A DNA stretch of 64,000 bases, from contig NZ_JTFC01000008.1 of the NCBI RefSeq assembly GCF_003991225.1, positions 121,859-185,858 on the forward strand, written 5' to 3'. Each line of letters opens with the position of its first letter. Position 1 is the stretch's first letter. Under the pieces are notes generated by a model, which was not told the origin of the DNA, did not search any database, and saw only the letters and a program-made list of their open reading frames with translations. The translations under genes and the position numbers were made by a program. Of this stretch, positions 49,531-59,309 are shown piece after piece. Origin of the DNA: Candidatus Kurthia intestinigallinarum. GTDB lineage: Bacteria; Bacillota; Bacilli; Bacillales_A; Planococcaceae.

Positions 49531-51204
49531 CTACATATGCGCTGGTGCCTCAATACCTAAAAGATTTAAGCATTGCTCTAAAATAATAGACGCGGCATAC
49601 AGCACGGTTAAGCGGTCCTGCTGCGTGTCATCCTGTGTTAAGACTTTTTGCTGACCATAGAATTTATTAATGGTGCGAGAAAGTTGTAAACTAAATTTAG
49701 CAATTTGAGAAGGGTCTGCCTGTGTATAGGCACGCGCAATCGTCGCTTCAAATGTTTCGAGCACTTTAATGAGCGGCCATAATGTATCATCGATTGCTTG
49801 AAGCGGAGTAGTATGTGCTTTAAAATCGGCTTTTTCAAGTAATGTATGAATACGTGCATTCGTATATTGCACGTATGGACCGGTCTCGCCTTCAAATGTT
49901 AGCATTTGCTCGATTGAAAATTCGATATCATTTAGACGGTCGTTTTTTAAATCATTGAATAATACGGCGCCGATACCAACTTGTTTGGCAACTACATCAC
50001 TATTTTTAAGCGTTGGATTTTTTTCTAGAATGGTTTGCTTTGCAGCTTCCATTGTTTCATTCAATACATTTGCTAATAAGACAATTTTGCCCTTACGTGT
50101 CGACATTTTTTTGCCGTCTTTTAGCATCATACCAAATGGAATATGGGCAAATTTTGATGCGTCATAGCCCAGTTTATCAAGCACTTGGAACCATTGTTTG
50201 AAGTGTAGTGTTTGCTCGCCACCAACAACATAAAATAGTTTTTCAGGTGCGTAGTTTTCGAGACGATAAATGGCAGCAGCTAAGTCACGCGTTGCATAGA
50301 GTGTCGCGCCGTCTTTCTTTTTAATTAAGCAAGGAGGCAGGGTTTCACCTAAATCAACGACCTGTGCACCTTCTGAAGATGTTAGTAATTTTTTAGCTTC
50401 TAGCTCTTCTACGACGCGGTCCATTTTATCATTATAAAAGGCTTCGCCATTCGTTGAATTAAAATGAACGCCTAAAAGCTCATAAATTTCATTAAATTCG
50501 AGTAAGGAAGCTTCGCGGAATTCTTTCCAAAGCCCAAGTGCTTGTGCATCTCCGTCCTCAAGCGCTTTAAATGCCTGGCGTGCTTGCTCATCAAGTGTAG
50601 CATCTTTCTCCGCTTCCTCATGGAATTTCACATAAATCTTTAATAACTCTTGGATCGGCTGCTGACGAATTGCCTCAGGATTGCCCCATAAGCGATACGC
50701 AACGATTAATTTTCCAAACTGCGTACCCCAGTCTCCAAGATGGTTAATGCGAACCGCTTCATAACCCATTTTTTCTGCAATATTCGAAATTGCTTGCCCG
50801 ATAACCGTTGAACGTAAATGCCCCATTGAGAAGGGTTTCGCGATATTTGGTGATGAATAGTCTACAACCACTTTTTTGCCATTCTTCGGTGCCGTCGCAT
50901 AGGCAGCTCCCTCGCTCACAATTGCTGGAATAATCGTATTCGCGATAGGAAGCGGCTGTAAGAAGAAGTTCACATATGGGCCGTTTGCAACCACTTCTTT
51001 AATACGCACATCTTGCAATTTTTCTGCTAAATCCTTCGCAATGTGAACAGGGGATTGGCGTAGCTGTTTCGCTAAAATAAAACAGGGAAAGGCAATGTCA
51101 CCTAGTTCATCATGTTTTGGTTTTTCAAGTAATTGTTCGATTGTCGCTTGGTCAATGGCGTGATCAAGTGTGTCATGTAGTAATTGTGCAATCATTGTTT
51201 TCAT
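49531..51204 (-). CDS. argS: Arginyl-tRNA synthetase
   Basis: 557 residues; I start at 51204 (MKTMIAQLLHDTLDHAID) after GGAGAAAA. Class I synthetase: N-terminal Add-1 domain, the HIGH-type motif in SPNIAKPFSMGHLRST, KMSTRKG (about 370), and the anticodon-binding domain ending in CLNLLGIEAPAHM. It charges tRNA-Arg. Expression is controlled by the T-box upstream. Confidence 0.97.
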   Translation of the reverse strand: MKTMIAQLLHDTLDHAIDQATIEQLLEKPKHDELGDIAFPCFILAKQLRQSPVHIAKDLAEKLQDVRIKEVVANGPYVNFFLQPLPIANTIIPAIVSEGAAYATAPKNGKKVVVDYSSPNIAKPFSMGHLRSTVIGQAISNIAEKMGYEAVRINHLGDWGTQFGKLIVAYRLWGNPEAIRQQPIQELLKIYVKFHEEAEKDATLDEQARQAFKALEDGDAQALGLWKEFREASLLEFNEIYELLGVHFNSTNGEAFYNDKMDRVVEELEAKKLLTSSEGAQVVDLGETLPPCLIKKKDGATLYATRDLAAAIYRLENYAPEKLFYVVGGEQTLHFKQWFQVLDKLGYDASKFAHIPFGMMLKDGKKMSTRKGKIVLLANVLNETMEAAKQTILEKNPTLKNSDVVAKQVGIGAVLFNDLKNDRLNDIEFSIEQMLTFEGETGPYVQYTNARIHTLLEKADFKAHTTPLQAIDDTLWPLIKVLETFEATIARAYTQADPSQIAKFSLQLSRTINKFYGQQKVLTQDDTQQDRLTVLYAASIILEQCLNLLGIEAPAHM

Positions 51205-51224
51205 TTTTTTCTCCTCCAATAAAA

Positions 51225-51440
51225 AAGCCCTCGCCTCTATAAAAGAGACGAGAGCATAGATTCCCGTGGTACCACTCTAGTTGCCAAAATTTGGCCACTC
51301 ATCATTGTTAACGAGGATTGCCCCGATACTTCCTACTACGTTTCAGAAGTTTTCTCCAAAGTGCGGTTCACCGTATGGATTTGTCTAGGCTTACACCAAT
51401 TCCTAGCTCGCTTAACCCTCTCATATCGGCTACTCTCTTT
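51225..51440 (-). promoter_or_regulatory. T-box riboswitch of argS
   Basis: On the minus strand the T-box core AGAGTGGTACCACGG (51278-51264) is followed by a terminator, CTCTCGTCTC/GAGGCGAGGG with T6. Stem I upstream contains GGTGAACCGCAC; CGC (51365-51363), an arginine codon, fits the specifier position. Uncharged tRNA-Arg would stabilise the antiterminator and raise argS expression. Confidence 0.9.
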
Positions 51441-51475
51441 TTCATCGAATTTGTCGAATCATTGAATTGTGTTTC

Positions 51476-51504
51476 ATATTACTAGAAAAAAATACATTGT
51501 GCAA
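51476..51504 (-). promoter_or_regulatory. Promoter of argS T-box transcript
   Basis: Minus strand TTGCAC (51504-51499), 17 bp, TAATAT (51481-51476). Confidence 0.65.
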
Positions 51505-51683
51505 TGTTTTTTTGAAAATAAAAAAACGCCCTTTCGGAACGTTTGTTCTATTTTTGCCGCAGTTTAAATAAATTACGTATTATTCGATTTCTATTATTTT
51601 TAGTATACCTGATTGTAAAATATAAGTCTATTTTTTACTAGAAAAGCTCGGTATAGTAGACGATACAGTGAGGGGGAAAGCGC

Positions 51684-52874
51684 ATGAAATGGAATAAAAA
51701 TTTGAAAATTCGTCTTGTAGGAGAAGGGTTATTTAACCTATGCTACTGGATGTATTTCCCGTATATGGCCATTTATTTTAGCAGTCAATTTGGCGTACAG
51801 CTAGCAAGTATATTGATGATGATTCCACCGTTTGTGCAGCTATTCGGCCAATTGATCGGTGGGGTTATTGCCGACACACTTGGGCGACGAACAACGATGC
51901 TTATTGGTGCTAGTATTCAGGCCGTGATGTTTGCATTATTTGCGTTATCAACGGAAAGCTGGCTTGATTATGTCGCCTATGTGTTGATTGGCATTGGCGG
52001 TGCCCTTTATAGCCCCGCGAGTGACGCGATGGTTGCTGATTTAGTGCCGGACGAAGAGCGCAAACACGTATTTGCGACCTTTATTACCGTCAAAAATATT
52101 GGTGCGGTACTGGGCCCGGTAATCGGGGCCACGTTATTTTTCTCTTACCGCACGCCTTTATTATGGGCCTGTACGCTTATTTTAAGTGTGTATCTACTCA
52201 TTATTTTTATTGAAATGTCCGAGACCTTACCAGGAAAAAAGCCCGCTAAAAAAATCCCACGTAGCCTCCTAGAAAAGGCCGACAATTATCGCCTGATTGT
52301 GCAAGACCGCGTATTTTTTCTCTATATTTTAGCTGGTGTACTATCGATTTTTACCATTATGCAGCTCGACTTATTTATCGCTAAATACATCGTTGATGAA
52401 GTACCGGCACAGTGGCATTTAGATAGTCGTTCTATTCTAGGACTTCTTTTAGGCATTAACGGCTTGATGTTTGTAGTGCTTATTTTACCGACGACACGCT
52501 TACTTAAAAATTGGCGGGACCGAGATGTGTTTATTTTATCCTGCCTACTAAACGGTGGTAGTTTATTTCTTATGAGTATAACAACCAATCTTGTGCTACT
52601 CATTGTACTCATTGTGACATTCACGCTGGGTGAAATTGTTCGTGCACCTGTCATCAATCATTTTGTTAGTAGGCATGCACCAGAAGCGATGCGTGGCCAA
52701 TATATGGGTGCTTCTAACATGCAATATACGATTGGTCGTATGTTGGCGCCTCTTATTTTTTTCGTCTCCTCTCCTATACTAGCAGGAACAACGCTATTTA
52801 TCGTATCAATAATAAGTATGATGCTTTATCTAAAAATTTCTCACTATCCGTACAAAGTAAAAGGATTGGAATAA
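51684..52874 (+). CDS. MFS transporter (drug-exporter type)
   Basis: 396 residues and about 12 helices. Motif A between helices 2 and 3 is GGVIADTLGRRTTMLIG. YSPASDAMVADLVPDEER (loop 4-5) and VKNIGAVLGPVIGATLF (antiporter motif C) fit multidrug or sugar efflux proteins. RBS AGGGGGA. Single gene between the argS T-box and a terminator. Substrate unknown. Confidence 0.88.
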   Translation: MKWNKNLKIRLVGEGLFNLCYWMYFPYMAIYFSSQFGVQLASILMMIPPFVQLFGQLIGGVIADTLGRRTTMLIGASIQAVMFALFALSTESWLDYVAYVLIGIGGALYSPASDAMVADLVPDEERKHVFATFITVKNIGAVLGPVIGATLFFSYRTPLLWACTLILSVYLLIIFIEMSETLPGKKPAKKIPRSLLEKADNYRLIVQDRVFFLYILAGVLSIFTIMQLDLFIAKYIVDEVPAQWHLDSRSILGLLLGINGLMFVVLILPTTRLLKNWRDRDVFILSCLLNGGSLFLMSITTNLVLLIVLIVTFTLGEIVRAPVINHFVSRHAPEAMRGQYMGASNMQYTIGRMLAPLIFFVSSPILAGTTLFIVSIISMMLYLKISHYPYKVKGLE

Positions 52875-52892
52875 TCAATTCCAACCCTTTAA
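52861..52892. terminator. Terminator between convergent genes
   Basis: AAAGGATTGGAAT and ATTCCAACCCTTT form the stem; it overlaps the MFS stop region and the YdhK stop. Confidence 0.75.
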
Positions 52893-52894
52893 TT

Positions 52895-53449
52895 TTAGTG
52901 AGCAGCTCGTAATTCATTTTCTGTTACCCATTTATGATTTTTAATCATTTGTCCATCTGCATCTTTATAATCGACCATATAAACGGTCGTTTTTTTAGCG
53001 GAATCAATTGTCGCTCTAGCACCGGCCATTCCTTCCATATGGTCAGCAGTTAGAGTTACTTTGTCACCCTTTTTATACGAAGTAGGGGAGGCTTTCTTGA
53101 TTTCTTCATGAATGACCCATTTATGGTTTTTGACAGGTTCTTTTTTACCCGTAGTCGGCGTGTAAGTCACGCTATATACCGTAGTGTCGTACGCACCTGA
53201 GACAGTCGCTTGTTGTCCGTCCATACCAGGCATATGATGGGCCTCCATGATTACCTTACTACCTACTGAAAATTTAGGATTCTTTTCTTTTTTAACAGCA
53301 TCCGGTGCTCCTTCACTTGACGAATGATTCATCGATTCATGATTCATATCATGTTGCTGTTTTGGCTGTTCTTCCGTCGTGTCAGCTTGTCCACATGCAC
53401 TCAGACTTATTCCTCCAATGATAGCTGTTGTCATAATCCATTTTCTCAT
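52895..53449 (-). CDS. YdhK-family lipoprotein with two DUF1541 repeats
   Basis: 184 residues. Lipobox SLSACG (Cys about 19), then a His/Met-rich stretch (QQHDMNHESMNHSSSEG). Two tandem DUF1541 repeats follow: KFSVGSKVIMEAHHMPGMDG...NHKWVIHEEIKKA and SYKKGDKVTLTADHMEGMAG...NHKWVTENELRAA. The Met/His content suggests copper or another soft metal, and DUF1541 genes often lie in copper clusters. A two-component system is encoded just upstream on the same strand. Confidence 0.88.
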   Translation of the reverse strand: MRKWIMTTAIIGGISLSACGQADTTEEQPKQQHDMNHESMNHSSSEGAPDAVKKEKNPKFSVGSKVIMEAHHMPGMDGQQATVSGAYDTTVYSVTYTPTTGKKEPVKNHKWVIHEEIKKASPTSYKKGDKVTLTADHMEGMAGARATIDSAKKTTVYMVDYKDADGQMIKNHKWVTENELRAAH

Positions 53450-53499
53450 GTATTCTCATCCTTTCTTTTGTTTCATTATAAAAAGAACTTATGTAGAAC

Positions 53500-54537
53500 T
53501 TATGAAGAATGGCGAGGGAGATCAATTTGACAAGTCATGCCACCTATATCATTATTTTTCATCATAATGGTTCCTTGATGGGCTTCTACTAATGCTTTTG
53601 TAATCGTTAGTCCTAACCCTTTATTAGAAGAGGATGTACTACTAACATAGCGCGTAAATAGCTGTTCAGGAGTGGGTGAGCCACCACCTGTATCTGCGAT
53701 AATAATACAAAGAGATTGCCCATTTTCCTTTGCATAACATTGAATACGTCCATCTGATTCGACAGCGTGAATGGCATTTTCAAAAATATTTTGTAAAATT
53801 TGTGTAAGTCGTTTTTCATCGACGAAGCCCTTTAAATGAGGTGCTACATCAATCGCTAACTCCATTTTTTTTGATAAACAAATCGGCGCATAAAGCATCG
53901 CCGTTTTTTCGATAATTGGTGCAATGAATTGGTTTTTTCGCTCAATAGTGAATTTTGGATCATTAATCACATTTAATTGATCGAGCTCTGCTACAAGACC
54001 AATCAATCGATCTAACTCCGCTGTACAATTCGATAAACGTGCTGGTGTTACTTCCCAAAGACCATCTTCAAAAGCACTTAATTGACTTTTTAAAGTAGCC
54101 AATGGATTCCGTATTTCATGTGCCAGATTTTGAGTCATTTCATTTCGTGATTGCTCATACTGAGCGAGTGTTTTATCGAGTGTCTGTAGGGAACACCCCA
54201 ATTGTCCGATTGCATCATTTGGCATAGAAGGTAAGGAGACATATCTTTCTCCTTTGACGAGCTTAAGCGCAAAAGCTTGAAGAATGTGCATTGGCTTAAT
54301 AATCATTCGCGCTAATAAAAAACTCGCAATGCTAATTACTACGAAAAGAATGAGTAATGTCCAACTAGCTGTTTCTCGTAAAGCCATATCAAAATGGGCG
54401 AGGAGTGCGTCATTTTGACTAGAATCGAGCATTTGAAAATGCTTATGTGCTTTATGTAATAAGATATACATACTGATTATTAGCGTAGAAAATGTGAAAA
54501 GAGTCAACAGAATCGTTATTTTCACTACAAGTTTCAT
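53500..54537 (-). CDS. Sensor histidine kinase
   Basis: 345 residues. Two transmembrane helices (about 5-27 and 58-78) flank a short extracellular loop of about 30 residues. A HAMP linker follows, then the H-box NLAHEIRNPLATL, N-box QNIFENAIHAV, and G-boxes IIADTGGGSP and GLGLTITKALVEAHQG. The short sensor loop suggests sensing in the membrane or of a metal or envelope signal. It overlaps the response regulator gene by four bases. Confidence 0.92.
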   Translation of the reverse strand: MKLVVKITILLTLFTFSTLIISMYILLHKAHKHFQMLDSSQNDALLAHFDMALRETASWTLLILFVVISIASFLLARMIIKPMHILQAFALKLVKGERYVSLPSMPNDAIGQLGCSLQTLDKTLAQYEQSRNEMTQNLAHEIRNPLATLKSQLSAFEDGLWEVTPARLSNCTAELDRLIGLVAELDQLNVINDPKFTIERKNQFIAPIIEKTAMLYAPICLSKKMELAIDVAPHLKGFVDEKRLTQILQNIFENAIHAVESDGRIQCYAKENGQSLCIIIADTGGGSPTPEQLFTRYVSSTSSSNKGLGLTITKALVEAHQGTIMMKNNDIGGMTCQIDLPRHSS

Positions 54538-55184
54538 GAGAGATGACTCACTTCTTCTAATTTATACCCAATACCAAAAACAGTTTGAATGAGTGGGTAG
54601 TTTATTTTCTTCCGAATATTTTTTATATGCTGATCAATAACCCGTGGGTCTGTCTCTTCACTAAATAAATTTTCAATCATTTCATAACGACTAAATACTT
54701 TCGTTGGATTCTCAAGTAGTAATGTCATAATTTTCCCTTCATTCTCTGTCAACGTAACGGCTTCATCCGGTAAGGTAAGCAGTCGTGCTGTTGCTTCATA
54801 ATTAATTGCACCCACTTGAAGATTCGCTGATTTCGGTAAAAGCCTTTTTGCACGTGCTACGATTTCTTTTGGATGAAAAGGTTTAATCACGTAATCGTCA
54901 GCTCCAATATGAAATCCATTGAGCTTATCTTCAATGCTAATTTTTGCGGTAAGCATAATGACCGGAATCGATGTTTCTAGCTTTAGATAGCGACAAATAT
55001 CTTCACCACGCATGTCGGGCAGCATTAAATCTAAAATAACTAAATCAACAACATGTTTTTCAAGCAAATCTAATGCCTGACTTCCTGTATGCGCTATAAC
55101 TACATGCGCTGGTAATTTTTCAAAATACGTTTGTAAAACATCGGTAATAGGATGTTCGTCGTCAACAAGTAAAATGGTGTTCAT
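54534..55184 (-). CDS. OmpR/PhoB-family response regulator
   Basis: 216 residues. Receiver domain: ILLVDDEHPIT (acidic pair), VDLVILDLMLPDMRGED with phospho-acceptor Asp (about 52), IPVIMLTAK, and DDYVIKPFHPKEI. C-terminal winged helix: LTENEGKIMTLLLENPTKVF and DPRVIDQHIKNIRKKI. Start behind GGGGGG. With the kinase it probably controls the nearby ydhK-like gene; no operator was identified. Confidence 0.92.
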   Translation of the reverse strand: MNTILLVDDEHPITDVLQTYFEKLPAHVVIAHTGSQALDLLEKHVVDLVILDLMLPDMRGEDICRYLKLETSIPVIMLTAKISIEDKLNGFHIGADDYVIKPFHPKEIVARAKRLLPKSANLQVGAINYEATARLLTLPDEAVTLTENEGKIMTLLLENPTKVFSRYEMIENLFSEETDPRVIDQHIKNIRKKINYPLIQTVFGIGYKLEEVSHLS

Positions 55185-55249
55185 TTTATCCCCCCCACCC
55201 CTTATTGTTGACTAATTAGAGCGAGGTTGCAAGAAACTTGCGAACAATC

Positions 55250-55293
55250 AAAAAAGATAGCATCTCTTTTTTTAGAAGAGAGCTATCTTTTTT
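55250..55293. terminator. Hairpin terminator
   Basis: AAAAAAGATAGC and GCTATCTTTTTT with GAAGAGAG/CATCTCTT inside form a long stem after the small membrane protein gene. Confidence 0.82.
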
Positions 55294-55525
55294 AAAATCG
55301 TAAATGTTGCTTAGCTGCTTTTCGTGCCTCACGTTTTTCAATGGAACGCCAAATCGCCAAATACACCGGAATAAAAATAAGACTGAAAAGGGCGATGACA
55401 CCGATTAAAAGTGGTACATTCGGTGCTTTAGCCATCGTGTTATAAAAATAAGCACCCACGAAAACGAGTACATAGATGATAAGAAGCCATAACCAAAACA
55501 ACGCCTTCGTTGTGTAATTTCTCAT
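55292..55525 (-). CDS. Small two-helix membrane protein
   Basis: 77 residues with helices ALFWLWLLIIYVLVFVGAYF (about 8-27) and LLIGVIALFSLIFIPVYLAI (about 39-58). The basic C-terminal tail (EKREARKAAKQHLRF) points to the cytosol. SD AGGGGGG. No family recognised. Confidence 0.75.
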   Translation of the reverse strand: MRNYTTKALFWLWLLIIYVLVFVGAYFYNTMAKAPNVPLLIGVIALFSLIFIPVYLAIWRSIEKREARKAAKQHLRF

Positions 55526-55599
55526 AAAATCCCCCCTGCATGTAAGTGTACCATGAAGCGAACATACAAGGCATCTAACTTCTGGGGGTATTTTGTTAA

Positions 55600-56793
55600 T
55601 TAATTAAAGAGCGTTTTAATCTGCTCAAGCGCCCAGTCTAGCTCTTCTTTTGAAATCACAAGAGGTGGTGCAAAGCGGATAACGGTTGCATGCGTTTCCT
55701 TACATAATAAGCCCTTTTTCATCAGTGCCTCGCAGTACGGACGCGCATCTGTGTGTAGCTCAATACCAATAAAGAGCCCTGTGCCACGAATTTCCTTAAT
55801 AGCTGCATGGTTGATTGTTTCAAGTTGCTCTTTAAAGTACTGCCCAAGCTCAAGCGAACGCTGTACAAGGTTTTCCTCTTCAATGACTTCAAGAGAAGCA
55901 GCGGATACTGCACAAGCTAGTGGATTGCCGCCAAATGTTGAGCCGTGTGAGCCAGGATTTAAGACGCCTAAAATATCATTATTCGCCACGACCGCAGAGA
56001 TTGGCATCACACCGCCGCCTAATGCTTTTCCTAAAATAAGCATATCCGGCATGACATCCTCCCATTCATAAGCGAATAATTTCCCTGTACGCGCAAGGCC
56101 TGTTTGGATTTCATCACAAATGAATAATACTTGATGTTTGCGACAAATTGCTTCTACTGCTTTTAAATAGCCTTTTGGTGGCATAATAATGCCCGCTTCC
56201 CCTTGAATGGGTTCAACGATAAACGCCGCCGTATTTGGCGTAATCGCTTGCTCGAGTGCCTCTGCGTCCCCGTAAGGCACGACCTTAAACCCTTCTAACA
56301 TTGGCCCAAAGCCTCGCTTATACTCCTCCTCAGATGAGAGGGATAAGGCACCCATTGTACGACCGTGGAAATTGCCGATACAGCCAATAATTTCTGCTTT
56401 CCCTGCTTCCACACCTTTGACATCATATGCCCAGCGACGTGCCACTTTAATTGCGGACTCCACCGCTTCGGCGCCTGTATTCATCGGCAGCACCATATTT
56501 TTTCCGGTCATTTGTGTCACCTTTTCATACCACGGTGCCAATTGGTCATTATGGAATGCACGTGATGTTAACGTGACCTTCTGTGCTTGGTCGACAAGTG
56601 CCTGAATAATTTTAGGGTGACGATGCCCTTGGTTGAGTGCCGAATAAGCCGATAGCATATCCATATACTTCGTGCCCTCCGGATCATATACCCAAACACC
56701 TTCGCCACGCTCAATCACGATTGGCAGTGGGTGATAATTGTGTGCGCCTAATTTTTCAGTTGTTGTCATAATCGATGAAGATGCTGTTGTCAT
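55600..56793 (-). CDS. rocD: Ornithine aminotransferase
   Basis: 397 residues from ATG 56793 (TTG at 56799 also possible). Class III PLP aminotransferase: [47 protein letters not shown] and [13 protein letters not shown] with the PLP lysine. It converts ornithine and 2-oxoglutarate to glutamate semialdehyde and glutamate in arginine breakdown. A sigma-54 promoter and the divergent RocR-like activator support the role. Confidence 0.95.
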   Translation of the reverse strand: MTTASSSIMTTTEKLGAHNYHPLPIVIERGEGVWVYDPEGTKYMDMLSAYSALNQGHRHPKIIQALVDQAQKVTLTSRAFHNDQLAPWYEKVTQMTGKNMVLPMNTGAEAVESAIKVARRWAYDVKGVEAGKAEIIGCIGNFHGRTMGALSLSSEEEYKRGFGPMLEGFKVVPYGDAEALEQAITPNTAAFIVEPIQGEAGIIMPPKGYLKAVEAICRKHQVLFICDEIQTGLARTGKLFAYEWEDVMPDMLILGKALGGGVMPISAVVANNDILGVLNPGSHGSTFGGNPLACAVSAASLEVIEEENLVQRSLELGQYFKEQLETINHAAIKEIRGTGLFIGIELHTDARPYCEALMKKGLLCKETHATVIRFAPPLVISKEELDWALEQIKTLFN

Positions 56794-56836
56794 AATCAAT
56801 CCGCCCCTTTAAAAAAGTATGTGTCGACTTTATCTA

Positions 56837-56853
56837 TGCAAAAATCATGCCAA
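56837..56853 (-). promoter_or_regulatory. Sigma-54 promoter of rocD
   Basis: On the minus strand TTGGCATGATTTTTGCA carries GG and GC at the correct spacing (TGGCA-N6-TTGCA type), 44 bases before the rocD start. Confidence 0.88.
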
Positions 56854-56926
56854 CTTCTACTAAGCGTCAAATCCGCATCATAAAACGCTTTTTATTGTAT
56901 GATAAGCCAGAAAATTAAGAAATTTT

Positions 56927-56950
56927 TTGGCGTTTTACCCATTTCGCCAA
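56927..56950. promoter_or_regulatory. Inverted repeat, possible RocR site
   Basis: TTGGCG and CGCCAA are perfect 6-bp arms with a 12-bp spacer, about 85 bp upstream of the rocD -24/-12 promoter and just before rocR. It may serve as the activator site. Confidence 0.45.
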
Positions 56951-56985
56951 TTTTTTTTGCTATGCTAGTGAAAAGAGGTGACAAA

Positions 56986-58338
56986 ATGGAAAAATTATTA
57001 ATCAATGCCATGGATTGTTTGAATGTAGGCGTTCATATAATTGATGTGACAGGCAAAACCATTGTATACAATCATAAAATGTCCGAGCTAGAGGCGATGA
57101 ATCGTAGTGAAGTGCTCGATAAAAATATTCATGATGTCTTTCAGTTTCAGGAAAATGAGGAAAGTACATTACTAACGGCACTTCATACCGGGGAAGCAGT
57201 GCTAAACGTAAAGCAGCAATATTTTAATAATATCGGGCGTAAAATTATGACGGTTAATAATACCTATCCGATTGTGGAAGCGGGTGAGGTAACAGCCGTT
57301 ATGGAAATTGCGACGGATGTTACGAAAATAGAGCGACTTTTACGACATCAAAAAGAGGCACTAAAGCCATCCTTCCATTTTGATGATATTATTGGTGAAA
57401 ATAGTGGGCTTCTCGATGTTATAGAGCTCGCAAAACGTGCGGCGCGTACAACGTCTAATGTGCTATTAATTGGCGAAACAGGAACCGGAAAGGAATTATT
57501 TGTGCAAAGCATCCATGATGCTAGCAATCGCTCCGATAAGCCACTCATTGCACAAAACTGTGCGGCGTTGCCTGATACGCTAATGGAGAGTATTTTATTT
57601 GGTACAACGAAAGGGGCATTTACTGGTGCAGAGGATCGTCCAGGCTTATTTGAGCAGGCAAATGGCGGTACGTTATTGTTAGATGAGTTAAATTCATTAC
57701 CTAGCCATCTACAGGCCAAGCTACTGCGCGTACTACAAGAGAAAAAGGTGCGCCGGATTGGCGGCTTACAAGAGATTTCAGTAGATGTGCGCATGATTGC
57801 GACCATTAATGAGGATCCATTTGAATTAATTGTACAGGAAAAGCTGCGTAAAGATTTATATTATCGTCTTGCAGTTGTTGCACTAATGATTCCGCCGCTT
57901 CGAGAGCGCATGGATGATTTAGATTTACTAGTGGAAAGCTTTATTCATAAATACAATGATTTGCTGCAAATGAATGTCCAATCGATTTCACCCGCTGCAC
58001 GCGAGCATTTTCGTCAGCATGACTGGCCGGGGAATGTGCGTGAGCTTGAGCATGCGATTGAATCAGCCATGAACAGTATGGAATATGAGCAAATTATTGA
58101 TGAGGTACATTTGCCGTATTATTTCCGGATGAAAGCTCCTAAACTTCAAAAAGCGATGTTTACACCATTTGAGCAAGATTCGTCAAAAAACTTAAAGGAG
58201 CAATTACTCGATGCAGAGCGTGTCATTTTAGAAAAAGTATTAACGGATACACAGCATCATATTACGCTTGCCGCAAAACAGTTAGGCCTTAGCCGACAAA
58301 GTCTTCAATATCGTATGAAACGCCTCGGCTTACAATAA
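56986..58338 (+). CDS. rocR: Sigma-54-dependent activator of arginine catabolism
   Basis: 450 residues from the ATG at 56986 after AGAGGTGA (the frame is open further upstream). N-terminal PAS sensor (about 1-120, GVHIIDVTGKTIVYNHKMSE), AAA+ domain with GETGTGKE, a canonical GAFTGA loop, LLLDELNSLP, and a Fis-type helix-turn-helix LAAKQLGLSRQSLQYRMK at the end. This is the RocR layout. Divergent from rocD. Confidence 0.9.
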   Translation: MEKLLINAMDCLNVGVHIIDVTGKTIVYNHKMSELEAMNRSEVLDKNIHDVFQFQENEESTLLTALHTGEAVLNVKQQYFNNIGRKIMTVNNTYPIVEAGEVTAVMEIATDVTKIERLLRHQKEALKPSFHFDDIIGENSGLLDVIELAKRAARTTSNVLLIGETGTGKELFVQSIHDASNRSDKPLIAQNCAALPDTLMESILFGTTKGAFTGAEDRPGLFEQANGGTLLLDELNSLPSHLQAKLLRVLQEKKVRRIGGLQEISVDVRMIATINEDPFELIVQEKLRKDLYYRLAVVALMIPPLRERMDDLDLLVESFIHKYNDLLQMNVQSISPAAREHFRQHDWPGNVRELEHAIESAMNSMEYEQIIDEVHLPYYFRMKAPKLQKAMFTPFEQDSSKNLKEQLLDAERVILEKVLTDTQHHITLAAKQLGLSRQSLQYRMKRLGLQ

Positions 58339-58368
58339 AAAAGCCGCCTGCGTCGAAACGCAAGCGGT
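58335..58368 (-). terminator. Terminator of the coiled-coil gene
   Basis: Minus strand GACCGCTTGCGT, loop TTCG, ACGCAGGCGGC, then T6. It lies 108 bases after the stop codon of the gene at 58476 and directly at the end of rocR. Confidence 0.75.
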
Positions 58369-58475
58369 CAAATGAGAAGAATATGAAAAGTACACTTATA
58401 ATATAACCACTATATGCTTAGTGTAAACCTTATTTTTTCAAAAAAAGTAAATAAAGTTGAAAAAGTAAAATATAC

Positions 58476-59294
58476 CTATTTTTCAGTTTCTTCCTCAGAT
58501 TTTGTTAAAAGCGCTTGAATGCGCTCATTATACATTGCATGAAGCTGATTGATTTCTTGCTGATGCTCACGGCTCATTGCGACAAGCTCATTATTTTTCG
58601 CCGCAGATTCCTGCATACGCACAAGCTCAATATCTTTTGCATGAGATGTTTCAATCGCCTGTAATTGATTTTCTAAGTCGTGGTTTAGCTGATATGCTTT
58701 TTGAAGCTCGTTATCTTGCGCTTTCAATTCTTTTTTATGTGCTGTCACTAAAGCTGTATGCTCTTGCTTCGCTAATGCAAGGTCATTGCGGAGGCCCTTA
58801 TAAGAGGCAATCTCTTCCTCTAGCTTCGCGATTTTTTCACTATAGCTCGCAATTAATGCCTGCTTGTCGCCCATTGTACCGGCAAGCTCTGCATTTTTTG
58901 CTTCAAGCTCTGCGATGGCGTCATTTAGTTCATCATACTGTGTGTTCATCGACTCCACAGCCGCATCCTTTTCCTGTACTTGCTTTTGCAAGTCTGCGAT
59001 GGTGCGGTCTTTTTGTTTCACAAGCTCTGTGGAATCAACAATTGCCTGGTCACGTAAATAGCCTGAGCGCTCGATCATATTTGCGACTAATGTATAAATA
59101 CGCTGTGTATGATGTTCTAGCTCATCTAAATCTGGCGTAAATTCCGTCGCTTTATCCTTCATCGTTTGAACCTGGTATAGGGCGACTGCTTTTTCTAACC
59201 ATTCTTTTGCTGAATAGCCACTTTCCTCGATGATTTTTTTCGTTTTTTCATGCATTTCATCTGTGATTTTGAAGCCCATTGTTTTATCTGCCAT
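58476..59294 (-). CDS. Ribbon-helix-helix/coiled-coil protein
   Basis: 272 residues. The first about 40 (MGFKITDEMHEKTKKIIEES then AKEWLEKAVALYQ) look like a ribbon-helix-helix DNA-binding unit. The rest, from about 90, is one long coiled coil, Glu/Lys/Gln/Ala-rich with heptads (KQKDRTIADLQKQVQEKDAA). The layout recalls KfrA-type proteins that bind DNA and form filaments. RBS AAAGGAG. Three GTTAAC sites lie upstream, suggesting autoregulation. Function unknown. Confidence 0.75.
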   Translation of the reverse strand: MADKTMGFKITDEMHEKTKKIIEESGYSAKEWLEKAVALYQVQTMKDKATEFTPDLDELEHHTQRIYTLVANMIERSGYLRDQAIVDSTELVKQKDRTIADLQKQVQEKDAAVESMNTQYDELNDAIAELEAKNAELAGTMGDKQALIASYSEKIAKLEEEIASYKGLRNDLALAKQEHTALVTAHKKELKAQDNELQKAYQLNHDLENQLQAIETSHAKDIELVRMQESAAKNNELVAMSREHQQEINQLHAMYNERIQALLTKSEEETEK

Positions 59295-59309
59295 TTGAAA
59301 AACTCCTTT

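Noticed and set aside
58577..59140. 187-codon plus-strand frame opposite the coiled-coil gene
   Set aside because: An antisense shadow of a Glu/Lys/Gln/Ala-rich coiled coil; no start site and biased composition.
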